Positions 7,693 to 15,882 of a stretch of DNA of 31,914 nucleotides are shown piece by piece (the first letter of the stretch is position 1; the number at the start of each line of letters is the position of its first letter). The position numbers and the translations under genes were made by a program. This DNA comes from CAYQCN01 sp964415975 (lineage in GTDB: Bacteria; Patescibacteriota; Saccharimonadia; QS-5-54-17): the NCBI GenBank assembly GCA_964415975.1, contig CAYQCN010000006.1, forward strand, positions 1 through 31,914. Direction: 5' to 3'. The notes under the pieces were generated by a model. The model had not been told where the DNA came from and did no database searches. It saw only the letters and a list, made by a program, of their open reading frames with translations.

Positions 7693-8696
7693 GGATTACT
7701 CAACAGACTTTTTTGATACTCGCTTAAGCTGCTTAGAGCTACTCCTGCACCCTTGACTACACAAAGCTCTGGCTCGTCGGCGACCAATATGGGTACGTTT
7801 ATAACTTTTGTGAAAAGTGAATCCATGTCTGTCAGTAAAGCACCTCCACCAGTCAATAGGATACCCCTATCTATAACATCACTAACTAGTTCTGGAGGGG
7901 TGTTTTCTATGACGCTACGGATACTTAGAACTATTTGTTGCAGTATGTCTTGAATCGGGTCGATTATTTCTGCGTCTGCTATCTTGATCGTCTTTGGTAG
8001 CCCTCCAATGATATCTCGTCCACGCACCTCCATTGTCTGTTTTTCCTCGCTTAGCATAGCTCGCCCAACCTTGAATTTGATTTTCTCGGCAGTGTGCTCA
8101 CCGATAGATAGGTTGTGAGCCTTGCGTAAATGTTCTGCTATGGCTGTATCGATTTTGTTGCCCCCCACTCTAACGCTGTCTTGCGCTACCACTCCCCCTA
8201 GCGATATAACTGCAATCTCGGTAGTTCCTCCGCCAATGTCTATGACCATGTTGCCTTGAGGTTCAGTAATGTTGACACCGGCCCCTATAGCAGCAGCTAC
8301 AGTCTCTTCGATGACGTGTGCAGCTCTTGCACCCGCTGCCAACGTAGCGTCTATGACCGCCTTTTTCTCAGTAGAAGTAGCGCCAGCCGGTAGAGTTATC
8401 ATTACATCCGGCTTAACCAGTCTGTAGCGTCCAATTGCCTGATTCATATAGTGTTTTAGCATTTCTCTTGTGATGCGGAAATCTGCTATTACGCCGTCTT
8501 TTAGGGGTCTATTTGATATTAAAGCTTCCGGCGTGCGCCCCAGCATTTCTTCTGCCTCAGCGCCAATAGCAACAATATCTTCATTGTCGCTATTAATGGC
8601 TACTACACTGGGTTCGTTGACTACTATGCCTTTTCTTGGCACGTAGACCAGAGTATTGACCGTCCCTAGGTCGATGGCTATGCGCTTCGCAAACAT
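7689..8696 (-). CDS. mreB: Rod-shape determining actin homologue MreB
   Basis: The protein has 335 residues from the chosen start, the usual MreB length. Actin-fold nucleotide-binding blocks are clear: phosphate 1 IDLGTVNTLVYV near the N-terminus, phosphate 2 VIDIGGGTTEIAVI, and adenosine-binding GILLTGGGALL. MreB forms membrane-associated filaments that guide wall synthesis. The ATG at 8696 is chosen because the protein then begins MFAKRIAIDLG like other MreBs, and because a TATAGT box lies exactly 6 bases upstream. A start 15 codons earlier would run through the promoter and into the divergent gene. MreC and MreD are not in the window. Two glycosyltransferases follow in the same operon. Confidence 0.97.
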   Translation of the reverse strand: MFAKRIAIDLGTVNTLVYVPRKGIVVNEPSVVAINSDNEDIVAIGAEAEEMLGRTPEALISNRPLKDGVIADFRITREMLKHYMNQAIGRYRLVKPDVMITLPAGATSTEKKAVIDATLAAGARAAHVIEETVAAAIGAGVNITEPQGNMVIDIGGGTTEIAVISLGGVVAQDSVRVGGNKIDTAIAEHLRKAHNLSIGEHTAEKIKFKVGRAMLSEEKQTMEVRGRDIIGGLPKTIKIADAEIIDPIQDILQQIVLSIRSVIENTPPELVSDVIDRGILLTGGGALLTDMDSLFTKVINVPILVADEPELCVVKGAGVALSSLSEYQKSLLSNP

Positions 8697-8699
8697 AGG

Positions 8700-8715
8700 T
8701 ATACTATATACTATA
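8700..8715. promoter_or_regulatory. Overlapping divergent -10 boxes between mreB and the PEGA gene
   Basis: Only 24 bases separate the two divergent ATGs (8696 minus, 8721 plus). This stretch contains a near-palindromic repeat: TATACT at 8700-8705 and 8707-8712, and TACTAT at 8709-8714, on the plus strand; TATAGT at 8708-8703 and 8715-8710 on the minus strand. Each ATG has a -10-like hexamer ending 6 bases upstream, so both mRNAs should be leaderless and the two promoters physically overlap. Confidence 0.6.
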
Positions 8716-8720
8716 GACTT

Positions 8721-10118
8721 ATGAGTTCGCGACTTAAACATATACGTTTATTTATTAGTGTTTTAGCTACAGTAAGCGCAATAGCGATTATTACAATTCT
8801 ATTGGTGGCTTATGGACAGGGATATATATACGACTATGAATCCGGTGAAATAACCAGTGGCGGCTTAGCGCTTGTTGATTCGCGCCCAAGTGGCGCCGAA
8901 GTGTGGATTAATGGCAACCATGAAGGAACTACTTCTGACAGGTTCCGATTGCCGGCCCAAAACCATTACATTAGCATCGAAGCAGAAGGTTATCGTCAAT
9001 GGCAAAAGAGCTTTACCGTCGGCGAGTCTGAGGTAGTCAATCTTGAATACCCTTTGCTTGTGCCGGAGAGAGTCGTAACATCGCCTATCTTGAGCATGGA
9101 GATGCCTACCGCAAGTGACAAAAGTCTATCTAACAATCGTGTTGCAGCTGCTTTTAAAAAGCCAGTGCCTCATGTGCGTGTTTTTTCTGTGGACAACCTC
9201 GATGATCAAGACTTGGTATTGACCATAATGACTGGCTGGAGGGAGGTTGAGATATCTCATTTATCTTTTTCGAGTGGTGGCACTAGATTGCTTGTTGGTG
9301 CTAGCGACCCTAACGCGACTAGTCGCTGGTTTCTTGTTGCTATAGATGGTTCTGAACATGAAGCTGTAGACCTCAACGCAGCGTTTGACGTCGAAATCGG
9401 AGAAGTTCAATTCGGCACATCGCCCACCTCACTGGTTGCGTTGTCCGACGAGGGGCTTCATCAGCTCGATGTGGATACTTTGGACCAGCGTGATTTTTAT
9501 CAAGGTGAAGTAGACGATTTCGTTGTTGATGAGAGCGGAGTTTTATATATGTCCAGGTCTGTAAATAATCAGACAGAGTTAGTTCGTCAGACGGTACTAG
9601 GCACTCAACAGGTCGTCAATACTTTTTCAGGTGAACGTGATATCTCGCTCGACACCATCAGATGGCAAGAAGCATCTAGCTTACTGGTCCACGACAAATC
9701 TAAAAACCAGCTATCTATATATTCTTCATTAGACAGTGAACAGCCTCAAACCAGAACCTTTCCAGCTGGAAGTGCTGACAGCGTCTTATCTAGCCCAGAC
9801 AATCGTTTTATCCACCAGTATAGTAAAGAACAGGTGCGGCTGTATGATATGAGGCGCAATATCGAAGGCACATTTAGCCTTCCTTCTGAGCCAGGCATGT
9901 CACCGGTATGGGTCAATCAAAGTTATTTAGCCACAGTTGTAGACAATGAGTTGATAATGTTTGATTATGACGGTTCAAATCAAGAGTATTTGACCCGTGC
10001 CGAACCAGCAGTTGTGTTTGCCGACTCAGACACTGATGAGGTATACAGTTTTCGCAGCCACCAGCACAACGACTCAGCCCTGCAATTGCAAGTATCTTCG
10101 CTTACGCGCCGAGATTAA
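8721..10118 (+). CDS. PEGA-domain membrane-anchored protein with beta-propeller-like C-terminus
   Basis: The protein has 465 residues. One membrane helix lies near residues 9-31. A PEGA domain (about 45-100) is marked by LVDSRPSGAEVWINGNHEGTT and AEGYRQWQK. PEGA is a surface or wall-associated beta fold found in many bacterial exported proteins. The remaining 350 residues are beta-rich with repeated blade-like strands (for example SSGGTRLLVGAS, SSPDNRFIHQYS, SPVWVNQSYLATV), suggesting a WD40/TolB-like propeller. The substrate or partner is unknown. It is divergent from mreB through an overlapping promoter and appears leaderless. Its TAA stop overlaps the stop of the convergent sortase gene at 10115-10118, so there is no room for a terminator. 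Confidence 0.88.
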   Translation: MSSRLKHIRLFISVLATVSAIAIITILLVAYGQGYIYDYESGEITSGGLALVDSRPSGAEVWINGNHEGTTSDRFRLPAQNHYISIEAEGYRQWQKSFTVGESEVVNLEYPLLVPERVVTSPILSMEMPTASDKSLSNNRVAAAFKKPVPHVRVFSVDNLDDQDLVLTIMTGWREVEISHLSFSSGGTRLLVGASDPNATSRWFLVAIDGSEHEAVDLNAAFDVEIGEVQFGTSPTSLVALSDEGLHQLDVDTLDQRDFYQGEVDDFVVDESGVLYMSRSVNNQTELVRQTVLGTQQVVNTFSGERDISLDTIRWQEASSLLVHDKSKNQLSIYSSLDSEQPQTRTFPAGSADSVLSSPDNRFIHQYSKEQVRLYDMRRNIEGTFSLPSEPGMSPVWVNQSYLATVVDNELIMFDYDGSNQEYLTRAEPAVVFADSDTDEVYSFRSHQHNDSALQLQVSSLTRRD

Positions 10119-11902
10119 AATATATTAAACCACCTATTGCCTGAATCCCTTGGCAGCTCTTCAACAGCTTCTTGGTTGGCATCTTCTCCACGCTTTATAT
10201 TATCGGCTGGGTCCGGTGATATCTGCTCCGCCTCCACTATCAGTCTTTGCCAGCTTGTTCCTGGCGGGGTGCAAGTTATCAGCGTGATCATTGATTTATC
10301 ATCTGGCTGTTCGAGTACGCTTAGGTCGGTCGGTTCTACTATATAATTATCTGTAACCTCATACACGTATCTAGTGCCTTCGTGATGGACAATGATTTCA
10401 TTTCCTTCTTGTAGCCTGTCTAGAAGTATGAAGGCATACTTATAATCTCCTGCGTCCCACCAGTCATTAGACGAATGTCCAACAATTACAGAATTGCCTA
10501 TTTCTCCTGGCTGAGCAGTATTGCCATAATGTACTACCCCATTCTCAAGGGCGGCTTGGACAAGGTCTTCATCGAAGCTCGGCTCATCGACTATCGGCAC
10601 ATCAACATCTATCAGCGGAATAAACATTCTACTCTCATCTCCCACCGGAGTGTCTGCATCTCCTATGCTGGCAACATCAACGCCTCCACTGGGAGTCGTC
10701 AAGTATTGGACTTGACCGAGAATGACCTGAGAGTTAAAAACCCCAAAGACTAACATGCCAACTATAGCAGCCGACATAATCGGCTTGTAGTTAATGTTGC
10801 TGACCTTGCGCTTTAGCTTAATACTTATTGATTCTTTACTCTTGGCTTTCTCTTGATGTGCAGTTTGCTCAGAATTGTTAGAATCTTTCGGGTTGGGCTC
10901 ATCGCCAGGCAGCACAAAGGCCTGGCTGCTACTTGATGTGACCTGACTTTCAGCAGTAGGTGCCTCCGTTTGGTTTATCGACTGTATCGGGGCTTCATTG
11001 GGAGGATGGTTGGCTTGAGTGGCGGCCTGATCATTTACTTGGACCTGACCGGAAGTGTTAGGTGCCAATTGCTCGGGACTTTGGCTAAATCCATCTTGGC
11101 TTGTGTTGGCCTGGGCAGAAGGTCCTATCGGCGGCAGATGAGACTCAAGCTGAGGAAAGTTATCTGCATCAGTCTGAGCATAATCTTGATTATTGTTATC
11201 TTGACTAGTCCACGACTGCTGGCCAGGCTGAATATAGTTTTGGTTGTCTGTATTTTGATTGGGCCATTGCTGTTGTGGTTGCTGCGGTTGAGAGTCGTAA
11301 TCTTTGGCAGGCGTAGGTTGAGCCGGGTCGCCAGCTGGATGGAGTTGCGGGTGCGGTGTCGTCTCTATTGTGTCATATGCAGGTTTAGCCTGTTGCTGGC
11401 TATGGTATTGTTCTGGCTGAGCTTGTGGCGGCTCTGCAGCTGGCATGCTTGTTATCTGTTCGTTTTGAGCTTCTTGTAGTTGTTGATACTGGACTGGGGT
11501 ATCTTGGGTAGTTGGCTGTGTGTATATTTGCGGCTGGGATTGTTGTTCATCTATGTTTTGCGGCTGTCGATTTTCTGTTTGGCCAGGAGTATTAGGTGGT
11601 GGCGCTGGATGGCTTTGGATTGTCTGCTGTCTTCCAGCTTCAGACTGGACAGGTTGTTGTGGTATAGGGAATGTTTGAGGGTTTTGTGGGTTTTGAAATT
11701 CTGGACCATTCTGGTCGGCTGGATAAGGTTGAAGGTTGTCTTGGTCAGGTTTGTTGCCTACGGGCAAATTTTGCGGGTCTTGTGGAGGCTGGCTATAAAT
11801 TGGTTGCTGCAAGTTAGAATCGTCAGCCTGATTTGGCGGGGTAAAGTTGCCGCTGTTAGTGAAGTCATTGTTAGATTGGGGTTGCTGTGGTCGATTGTCC
11901 AT
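10115..11902 (-). CDS. Sortase with long Q/P/N-rich N-terminal arm
   Basis: The protein has 595 residues from the chosen ATG. Residues 1 to about 350 are low complexity, rich in Q, P, N, S and T. A basic patch (KLKRKVSNINYK) and one membrane span follow, and then a C-terminal sortase domain. The catalytic triad is complete: H476 in VIVGHSS, C544 in TLITCTPPGT and R553 in SWQRLIV. Sortases join LPXTG-like proteins to the cell wall or to each other as pili. The positive-inside rule puts the long arm in the cytoplasm, which is unusual. No LPXTG-type substrate is seen in the window. The start at 11902 is preferred over one 18 codons earlier because that extension is hydrophobic and unrelated to the arm. 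Confidence 0.93.
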   Translation of the reverse strand: MDNRPQQPQSNNDFTNSGNFTPPNQADDSNLQQPIYSQPPQDPQNLPVGNKPDQDNLQPYPADQNGPEFQNPQNPQTFPIPQQPVQSEAGRQQTIQSHPAPPPNTPGQTENRQPQNIDEQQSQPQIYTQPTTQDTPVQYQQLQEAQNEQITSMPAAEPPQAQPEQYHSQQQAKPAYDTIETTPHPQLHPAGDPAQPTPAKDYDSQPQQPQQQWPNQNTDNQNYIQPGQQSWTSQDNNNQDYAQTDADNFPQLESHLPPIGPSAQANTSQDGFSQSPEQLAPNTSGQVQVNDQAATQANHPPNEAPIQSINQTEAPTAESQVTSSSSQAFVLPGDEPNPKDSNNSEQTAHQEKAKSKESISIKLKRKVSNINYKPIMSAAIVGMLVFGVFNSQVILGQVQYLTTPSGGVDVASIGDADTPVGDESRMFIPLIDVDVPIVDEPSFDEDLVQAALENGVVHYGNTAQPGEIGNSVIVGHSSNDWWDAGDYKYAFILLDRLQEGNEIIVHHEGTRYVYEVTDNYIVEPTDLSVLEQPDDKSMITLITCTPPGTSWQRLIVEAEQISPDPADNIKRGEDANQEAVEELPRDSGNRWFNIF

Positions 11903-12120
11903 TTGATAACTGTTTTCTATATAAATTTGTATGAAATGCGTCAATATAGCTGCCAAATAAGCAGTGTAGCTTAATTATAACAGATATAAGCATCTTAAAT
12001 AACGCGAAAATAGCTGTATTGCCCGGGGATTAAGCTATAAATGTGTTCGATTCATATCAAACCTTATAAAATACCATATTTATATTTGTTATTATGAGAA
12101 TATAGCAGCATAAGCTACGC

Positions 12121-12126
12121 TATAAA
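12121..12126 (+). promoter_or_regulatory. Likely -10 box of tRNA-Leu
   Basis: TATAAA lies 9 bases before the first base of the tRNA. No convincing -35 box is seen at the right spacing. Confidence 0.4.
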
Positions 12127-12135
12127 TAGCCGTAA

Positions 12136-12224
12136 GCCGGAGTGGCGGAATTGGCAGACGCGCTGGACTCAAAATCCAGTGAGAGTAACATCTCGTGAGA
12201 GTTCGAGTCTCTCCTCCGGCACCA
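12136..12224 (+). tRNA. tRNA-Leu (CAA anticodon)
   Basis: An intact class II cloverleaf of 89 bases with encoded CCA. The acceptor strands GCCGGAG (12136-12142) and CTCCGGC pair fully. The anticodon arm is CTGGA-CTCAAAA-TCCAG, giving anticodon CAA, which reads UUG. A long variable arm (GAGTAACATCTCG-type stem) and a T-arm GAGAG-TTCGAGT-CTCTC follow. The long variable arm and the acceptor fit leucine. The gene stands alone between the sortase gene and the dehydratase-like gene. Confidence 0.97.
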
Positions 12225-12287
12225 ATCCTTATATTGACCTAAAATTACTGAACTCCAACTGGGTACATAACAGCAAATATAGTTACT

Positions 12288-13067
12288 TCATTCATCGAAT
12301 ATGCCGCCAGCGGCTCTATAGGCTGCAGTTGTCAACGCTTCGTATTTATCTTTATGTTGCAAGAAGAATACGCTGGCATATGCGGCAATTTTAGAGCTAC
12401 TTGCAACGTGCCTGTCTGTCACGCTCTGCTTTTCACCGGACTGAACGTATATATTGTCTTGATCATAAACCATAAAATTGACTTCAAGAACTTGTGAAAG
12501 CTGATTGAGCAACTGACTAGTTTTTTTAACGTTAGCAACTTTTATATCAATCGGTATTTTGTAGCTCTTAGCTAGTGATGAAGCTGTAGAAACTGTAGAC
12601 ACATAGAGTCCATCACTAGGCAGCGTCTTGGGTGTTTTGTGGAATGTATTTAGCACTTCATTATCTACAATAATAGGCTTGTCATAACTCTCAATAAATC
12701 TGCCTAATAGCTTTACTGTTTCGCTGTTGTTTGAAAGCTCTCCGGCGAGCAACGCTGCATCGGTGGTTTGCGCTAAGTTTATGAGTTCATCTAATGACTG
12801 ATCAGCTAACGAGCCCGACGGAGTTTCCGACAGGAAGTGGCAATCTTCTAGAGATCCTAGCAACTTTCTTAGGCTTTTAGGTAGAGCTACCATTACTTTA
12901 CCTATTCCTGCCTCTATTGATTCTGTATAGACACTTTGTGTATAGCTAAATTGTGTGGCATGCCCGCCGATAATTAGCAATCTCCCTGATGTTTTTTTGT
13001 TTATCGGTTGATTCCAAAGTACGTTAGGAAACAATGGCCGACTATTGGACTGTTTTTGCCAAGACAT
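12288..13067 (-). CDS. NAD(P)HX-dehydratase-like (YjeF C-terminal fold) protein lacking the catalytic motif
   Basis: The protein has 259 residues. The opening GRLLIIGGHATQF, the helix after it with EAGIGKVMVALP, and the middle ALLAGELSNN...PIIVDNEVL follow the plan of ADP/ATP-dependent NAD(P)H-hydrate dehydratases in the ribokinase-like superfamily. The family's nucleotide-binding and catalytic GTGD motif near the C-terminus is missing: the equivalent stretch reads VASSSKIAAYASVFF. The protein may therefore have lost the repair reaction and kept a binding or regulatory role. The ATG at 13067 is chosen because GAGGA lies about 7 bases upstream. A GTG four codons earlier lies within that ribosome-binding region. 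The neighbour upstream is endonuclease IV. Confidence 0.72.
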   Translation of the reverse strand: MSWQKQSNSRPLFPNVLWNQPINKKTSGRLLIIGGHATQFSYTQSVYTESIEAGIGKVMVALPKSLRKLLGSLEDCHFLSETPSGSLADQSLDELINLAQTTDAALLAGELSNNSETVKLLGRFIESYDKPIIVDNEVLNTFHKTPKTLPSDGLYVSTVSTASSLAKSYKIPIDIKVANVKKTSQLLNQLSQVLEVNFMVYDQDNIYVQSGEKQSVTDRHVASSSKIAAYASVFFLQHKDKYEALTTAAYRAAGGIFDE

Positions 13068-13139
13068 GACTGTCCTCACTTATTAATTTAAATCCTAAAT
13101 CGCAGCCGAGGTGATAAGATATACTCTGCGTTCTTAAAA

Positions 13140-13979
13140 TCATTTTATTAGTTTACGTAATCTGTCTAGGTTGGCTTTGTCAGGGCCTTCTGTGCTAAGA
13201 CCCGGCACTTCTAGAATGCCGCTTATGTGCTGCAAGCGTTCATCATTGACGATTGGCGAGAATGCATCAAGGCCAATGAAACCGTCACCAATATTCTCGT
13301 GCCTGTCCTTATGAGTATCAAAGTCGACTTTTGAGTCATTGATATGAAGTACGCTTAACCTCTCAATGCCTATGGTTTTATCAAATTTATTCATAACTTG
13401 CTCCCATTGTCCTGCTTGGCGAATGTCATAGCCAGCAGTAAACATATGGGCTGTATCTAGGCACACTTTGAGCCGTTCGTGGTTATCACAAGCATCGATG
13501 ATGGCGGCTATTTCTTCGAAGCTACTGCCTATGGTATCGCCAGCTCCAGCCGAATTTTCCAGAATTATTTCGGCTTCAGTATCACTGTCTATGACCTGTT
13601 CCAGTGCGTCTTTGATTCTGGGCAAGGCAACTTCAAACCCGTCACCTTTGTGAGAGCCTAGATGAGTGACTGCACCTCGTGCACCTATAGTGTCACAATT
13701 TTTTAGGGCATTTATATAGGCGTCTATCGACTTGGCTCTATGTTCTTCATCGGCTGTTCCATAGCTAGTTAGATACATGACATGGATGAATGTTTCTTGT
13801 ACGGAGGCGTTCTTGGCTGCCTGTTTGTAGGCGTGGCCTTGCTGCGTGGTATAGGTGGTCTTGCGCCACATGCGGGGGCTCCCTGCAAAAATCTGCAGAG
13901 ATTCACCGGTCTGCTTGCTAGCTCGATCAGGTGCCTTCTCTACTCCTCCGCTTGCAGAAACGTGTAATCCAAGAATCAT
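13140..13979 (-). CDS. nfo: Endonuclease IV (AP endonuclease family 2)
   Basis: The protein has 279 residues, the normal length. This TIM-barrel zinc enzyme cuts DNA at abasic sites during base excision repair. Conserved metal-ligand blocks are visible: LGLHVSASGG at the N-terminus, ILENSAGAGDTIG, CLDTAHMFTAGYD, LHINDSKVDFDTHKDRHENIGDG and the final LEVPG. The ATG at 13979 is chosen because GGAG lies about 6 bases upstream and the protein then starts with the family's usual short strand. The product could work with the DNA glycosylase at 15883-16470, which creates abasic sites. Confidence 0.96.
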   Translation of the reverse strand: MILGLHVSASGGVEKAPDRASKQTGESLQIFAGSPRMWRKTTYTTQQGHAYKQAAKNASVQETFIHVMYLTSYGTADEEHRAKSIDAYINALKNCDTIGARGAVTHLGSHKGDGFEVALPRIKDALEQVIDSDTEAEIILENSAGAGDTIGSSFEEIAAIIDACDNHERLKVCLDTAHMFTAGYDIRQAGQWEQVMNKFDKTIGIERLSVLHINDSKVDFDTHKDRHENIGDGFIGLDAFSPIVNDERLQHISGILEVPGLSTEGPDKANLDRLRKLIK

Positions 13980-14141
13980 ATTCACTCCATACATACTCGG
14001 CTATGATTGCCAAATTGTAATTATCTTAATATCACATATTTATATTGTACTGATTATGTATCTACACCCCAAGCTTATAGGTATTTGCTAGCTTTTGGTA
14101 TGATATGGTTTAAGTGCAACTCGCAAAGGACAATTCTTATA

Positions 14142-15791
14142 ATGCAGGCAGCTCCAGAAAACGGATTTCATGATAAACGGCAAAGGTTTTTAGAAGTATT
14201 AGTCGGCTCAATGTCGTGGATGTTTTTCGTCGGCTTTGTAATAGTAAGCTACATATCTGTTGTAGCCGCCGCCTATATACTGATTGCCTATATATTGTTT
14301 TGGCTCATAAAAATAATCGGTTATAGTCAGCGACTAACTAGAGGTTATCGCTACGTTAGACTTTCTGAGAAGATAGATTGGCGTAAAAAGCTGCAAGACC
14401 TTAAAGACGTAGATGGTTCTTATAATAAGCTAAAACAACAGCAAGAGATGTCCACAAAACTAGACCGTAAACCTCTGCGTTATTACGAGAAGAAGTTGCT
14501 AAAAGCCGTCAAAAACAAAGACAATGTCATGGACCCAGATGACATCTATCATGCTGTCATTATCGCCACTTACAATGAAAGCCCGGAAATAGTTGAGTCC
14601 ACCATACAGGCAGTCAACGATTCCGACTATGATCGCTCAAAAATGATTTTGATATTAGCCTATGAGGAGCGTGGAGGAGCTGATGTAGCTCACCACGCAC
14701 AAAGACTTATCGATAAGCATGGTTCAGATTATTGTATTGCCCGGGCCATAGAACATCCAGCCGATATTCCTGGTGAAGTTAAAGCCAAGGCCGGCAATAT
14801 TACTTATGCTACTCGTTGGGTGACTGAGTATGTCGAGGATGAACTCGAACTGGAACCCTCCCAAGTTGTGGTGACTACTCTCGATGCCGACAATCGACCT
14901 AGTCGTAATTATTTTGCCGAATTGGCATATACTTATGCAATTACCCCAAACCGAGTGCAGACCTCATACCAGCCGATACCTATGTTTTTCAACAATATAT
15001 GGGATGCTCCGGCCCTGATGCGAGTGATTGCTGCCAGTAATAGCTTCTGGGTCCTTATGGAGTGTTTGCGCCCACATCGTTTGCGTAATTTTTCAGCTCA
15101 CGGTCAGAGTCTACAAACTCTTATAGAGACTGAATACTGGAATGTTAAGTCGATTGTGGAGGATGGCCATCAATATTGGCGCACATATTTTGCATACAAA
15201 GGCAAGCACCAAGTGTTGCCAGTATTTTCCCCGATCTATCAAGATGCAGTTTTAGTCGATGGCTATTGGCGGACATTTAAGGCGCAGTTTTATCAGTTAC
15301 GTCGCTGGGCTTGGGGCGTGGTAGACACCCCCTACCTTATTCGTCGTAGTTTTCATGAGCCAGATATACCATGGTCTAATAAGTTGTTGCACATATCGCG
15401 TCAGCTTGAAGGCTATTTCTCTTGGGCTGTGGCTCCTATCATATTGGCGGCAGGTGGCTGGATACCACTTTTAATATATGCCGAAGCCGAACAATCAGTA
15501 CTAGCTATCCAGCTGCCAACTATTGCTAGCTGGATACAGACCGGCGCTCTATTAGGACTGTTGGCGCCAGTTGTTGCTACTATGGCTAGTCTTCCCAAGC
15601 GGCCGGCGCGACATAAGCGCAGACGATCTCTGTTTATGGTTCTGCAATGGGCATTGGTTCCGATTGCTTTAATCGGTTTCGGCTCACATGCTGCTTTAAA
15701 TGCTCAGACTCGACTTATGCTAGGTAAATATCTAGGTTCTTTTAATGTTACAGAGAAGAAGCGAGTTAGTGCGCCGCATGAATCTAGATAG
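14142..15791 (+). CDS. Membrane-bound GT2-family glycosyltransferase
   Basis: The protein has 549 residues from the chosen start. Two hydrophobic spans lie near residues 25-65. A cytoplasmic GT-A domain follows with HAVIIATYNESPE at its start and TTLDADNRPS carrying the DxD metal motif. VEDGHQYWR and the QLRRWAWG (QxxRW) motif are typical of processive, cellulose/hyaluronan-synthase-like GT2 enzymes. At least three spans follow near the C-terminus. The substrate is unknown, but a membrane-embedded polysaccharide or glycolipid synthase is likely. The ATG at 14142 has AAAGGA upstream, and residues predicted further upstream do not look like the family. An alternative ATG is at 14100. Confidence 0.88.
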   Translation: MQAAPENGFHDKRQRFLEVLVGSMSWMFFVGFVIVSYISVVAAAYILIAYILFWLIKIIGYSQRLTRGYRYVRLSEKIDWRKKLQDLKDVDGSYNKLKQQQEMSTKLDRKPLRYYEKKLLKAVKNKDNVMDPDDIYHAVIIATYNESPEIVESTIQAVNDSDYDRSKMILILAYEERGGADVAHHAQRLIDKHGSDYCIARAIEHPADIPGEVKAKAGNITYATRWVTEYVEDELELEPSQVVVTTLDADNRPSRNYFAELAYTYAITPNRVQTSYQPIPMFFNNIWDAPALMRVIAASNSFWVLMECLRPHRLRNFSAHGQSLQTLIETEYWNVKSIVEDGHQYWRTYFAYKGKHQVLPVFSPIYQDAVLVDGYWRTFKAQFYQLRRWAWGVVDTPYLIRRSFHEPDIPWSNKLLHISRQLEGYFSWAVAPIILAAGGWIPLLIYAEAEQSVLAIQLPTIASWIQTGALLGLLAPVVATMASLPKRPARHKRRRSLFMVLQWALVPIALIGFGSHAALNAQTRLMLGKYLGSFNVTEKKRVSAPHESR

Positions 15792-15882
15792 CAAAAACGA
15801 TATATTTTTATAGGCAGTAGCAAATTGCCAATAAATTTAGAGTCGTCAAAGCAGCAATTGGTCGGCTCGGACAAATGCAAAG

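Noticed and set aside
10970..11974. Long plus-strand ORFs of 169 and 164 codons opposite the sortase
   Set aside because: They are shadows of the low-complexity Q/P-rich region on the other strand. Their composition (L, R, W, V runs) and lack of start signals argue against coding.
14007..14141. Longer start for the GT2 gene
   Set aside because: The added residues are unlike the family and cross a likely promoter region. The ATG at 14142 has AAAGGA upstream.
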